A stretch of 6,278 bases of DNA, taken from the NCBI GenBank assembly GCA_002699325.1, contig PABS01000103.1, positions 1-6,278 of the forward strand, read 5' to 3'. Numbering within the stretch: the stretch's first letter is position 1; each line of letters begins with the position of its first letter. A program made the translations under genes and the position numbers. The stretch is from Ponticaulis sp. Lineage in GTDB: Bacteria > Pseudomonadota > Alphaproteobacteria > Caulobacterales > Hyphomonadaceae. Positions 5,292 through 6,278 of the stretch are shown piece after piece. Under the pieces are notes generated by a model that saw only the letters and a list, made by a program, of their open reading frames with translations, made no database searches and was not told the DNA's origin.

Positions 5292-6104
5292 ATGTCCCGT
5301 CAATCTCCTCTCATCACCGTTATGGTGAAAGCTGCGCGTGCTGCCGGTCGGGGTCTTGCCCGCGATTTCGGCGAAGTCGAAAACCTTCAGGTCTCCAAGA
5401 AGGGACCCGGCGACTTTGTCACCGCCGCTGACCACCGCGCCGAAGAGGTCATCTATAACGAACTTTCGCGCTCACGTCCGGGCTATGGCTTTGTGATGGA
5501 AGAGCGCGGCATTGTCGAAGGCACCGACAAAACCAACCGTTTCATCGTTGATCCTCTGGATGGCACGCTGAACTTCATGCATGGCATTCCGCATTTTGCC
5601 GTCTCCATCGGTCATGAGCGCGAAGGCGTTCTGCACGCTGGGGTGATCTACGACGTCATTCGCGGCGACATTTATTGGGCGGAAAAAGGTCGTGGTGCAT
5701 GGCTTGAGAACTGGCGCCTGAAAGTGGCCAGCCGCATCAAGCTTTCGGATGCGGTGCTTGCTACCGGCACGCCGTTCATCGGTCACTCGGCTGAGCGCCA
5801 CCAGCTGTTCTGGCAAGAACTGGCACACCTGACGCAGGAAACAACCGGCATTCGCCGTTTCGGGTCTGCAGCACTGGATCTGGTCTATGTTGCCGCCGGC
5901 AAGTTCGACGGTTTCTGGGAGCGAAATCTCAAGCCCTGGGATATTGCGGCGGGCATTGTGATGGTGCGCGAAGCGGGCGGTGTGGTCGAAGAGATTGATG
6001 GTGGCGATGTTATGAAGACCGGCAATATTCTCGCCGCAAACGCCAGCCTGGCACCCAAGGTGAAATCCAGACTCGTTCAGGCCCGAAAAAAGGCAGACGA
6101 ATAG
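5292..6104 (+). CDS. suhB: Inositol monophosphatase family protein (SuhB type)
   Basis: Mg-dependent phosphatase that releases phosphate from myo-inositol 1-phosphate or related sugar phosphates in the cytoplasm. It has 270 residues, against 267 for E. coli SuhB. MEERG (69-73) holds the metal ligand E70. VDPLDGTLNF (86-95) gives D87 and D90 and the phosphate-binding turn; the usual TTNF is TLNF here. PHFAVSIG (100-107) follows, as in SuhB. FGSAALDLVYVAAGKFDGFWE (190-210) and KPWDIAAGIVMVREAGG (214-230) with D217 complete the active site. The GDFVTAADH block (40-48) is the usual N-terminal signature. The start lies 249 bases from the peroxidase start; GGA about nine bases upstream is a weak ribosome site. 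E. coli SuhB also joins rRNA antitermination complexes, but that cannot be assumed here. Relatives act on histidinol phosphate or PAP, yet the SuhB-like blocks make those less likely. Confidence 0.95.
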   Translation: MSRQSPLITVMVKAARAAGRGLARDFGEVENLQVSKKGPGDFVTAADHRAEEVIYNELSRSRPGYGFVMEERGIVEGTDKTNRFIVDPLDGTLNFMHGIPHFAVSIGHEREGVLHAGVIYDVIRGDIYWAEKGRGAWLENWRLKVASRIKLSDAVLATGTPFIGHSAERHQLFWQELAHLTQETTGIRRFGSAALDLVYVAAGKFDGFWERNLKPWDIAAGIVMVREAGGVVEEIDGGDVMKTGNILAANASLAPKVKSRLVQARKKADE

Positions 6105-6114
6105 GGATAGGTCA

Positions 6115-6133
6115 GACACCCGCTCCGGGTGTC
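6115..6133. terminator. Strong GC hairpin between two convergent genes
   Basis: GACACCC (6115-6121) pairs perfectly with GGGTGTC (6127-6133) around GCTCC. It begins 11 bases after the phosphatase stop and its right arm includes two bases of the stop codon of the leftward gene at 6132. There is no T run on either side, so it is a poor intrinsic terminator by rule. Its position suggests a shared transcript end or RNA 3' protection for both genes. Confidence 0.5.
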
Positions 6134-6278
6134 ACGCATGTGTTAGCCTGGGCTGTGCGGCGTTAAAGCGTCTATTGATCCGGCCAAGGGTTTGCCCAGA
6201 GTTCAGAACGGCCATCAGTTCTTTCTGATCAAGGCTGGCAAGATAATTCTCAAGTGTTTCAGCCCGAGGGATCTTTGC
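6132..6278 (-). CDS. Unrecognised protein, C-terminal 48 residues only
   Basis: A minus-strand frame is open from the right window edge to a TGA at 6134-6132. The other two minus frames close within about 65 bases. The peptide begins AKIPRAETLENYLASLDQKE and ends RFNAAQPRLTHA. The middle (about 7-24) looks like an amphipathic helix, and codon use resembles the neighbouring genes. The tail is basic (RINRRFNAAQPR). I cannot assign a family from this fragment. The stop sits against the hairpin at 6115-6133, consistent with a real gene end convergent with the inositol monophosphatase. Confidence 0.6.
   Translation of the reverse strand, partial: AKIPRAETLENYLASLDQKELMAVLNSGQTLGRINRRFNAAQPRLTHA

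Noticed and set aside
5472..6119. 215-codon minus-strand frame opposite the inositol phosphatase gene
   Set aside because: Shadow of a gene with all family motifs; no ribosome site noted and no recognisable domain.

Overview
The window looks like ordinary chromosomal sequence from an alphaproteobacterium of moderately high GC (my impression is mid-50s percent, not counted). It resembles the Hyphomonadaceae/Rhodobacterales/Caulobacterales side of the class. The pointers are the gene types, the PS-x-DF variant of glutathione peroxidase, the DPLDGTLNF variant of inositol monophosphatase and a widespread small HNH protein. The lineage is inferred from protein style, not from a search. No tRNA, rRNA, CRISPR array, insertion sequence or integration scar is visible.

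Layout. 1-746 (-): N-terminal 248 residues of a PhoA-type alkaline phosphatase made as a lipoprotein, cut by the window edge. 863-1741 (-): GluQRS, which puts glutamate on queuosine of tRNA-Asp. 1831-2463 (+), divergent from it: a short AlkA/Mag-type 3-methyladenine DNA glycosylase. 2610-3176 (+): an HNH nuclease family protein ending in an intrinsic terminator that swallows its own stop codon. 3220-4239 (-), convergent: an unrecognised, strongly acidic protein. 4447-5043 (-): an exported glutathione peroxidase with a terminator behind it. 5292-6104 (+), divergent: an inositol monophosphatase (SuhB family). 6132-6278 (-): the C-terminal 48 codons of an unrecognised gene entering from the right edge.

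The genes alternate strand repeatedly, so most are probably single-gene transcripts. Only phoA/gluQRS and the acidic protein/peroxidase pair share a direction. No common pathway joins them: they cover phosphate scavenging at the cell surface, tRNA modification, alkylation repair, envelope peroxide defence and phosphate-ester hydrolysis. I did not find a convincing new multi-gene system. The least explained items are the acidic protein at 3220-4239, the dyad between the peroxidase and its start, and a Pho-box-like direct repeat in front of the HNH gene. Start codons were moved from the longest reading frame where a Shine-Dalgarno sequence argued for it (glycosylase, HNH, acidic protein, peroxidase).
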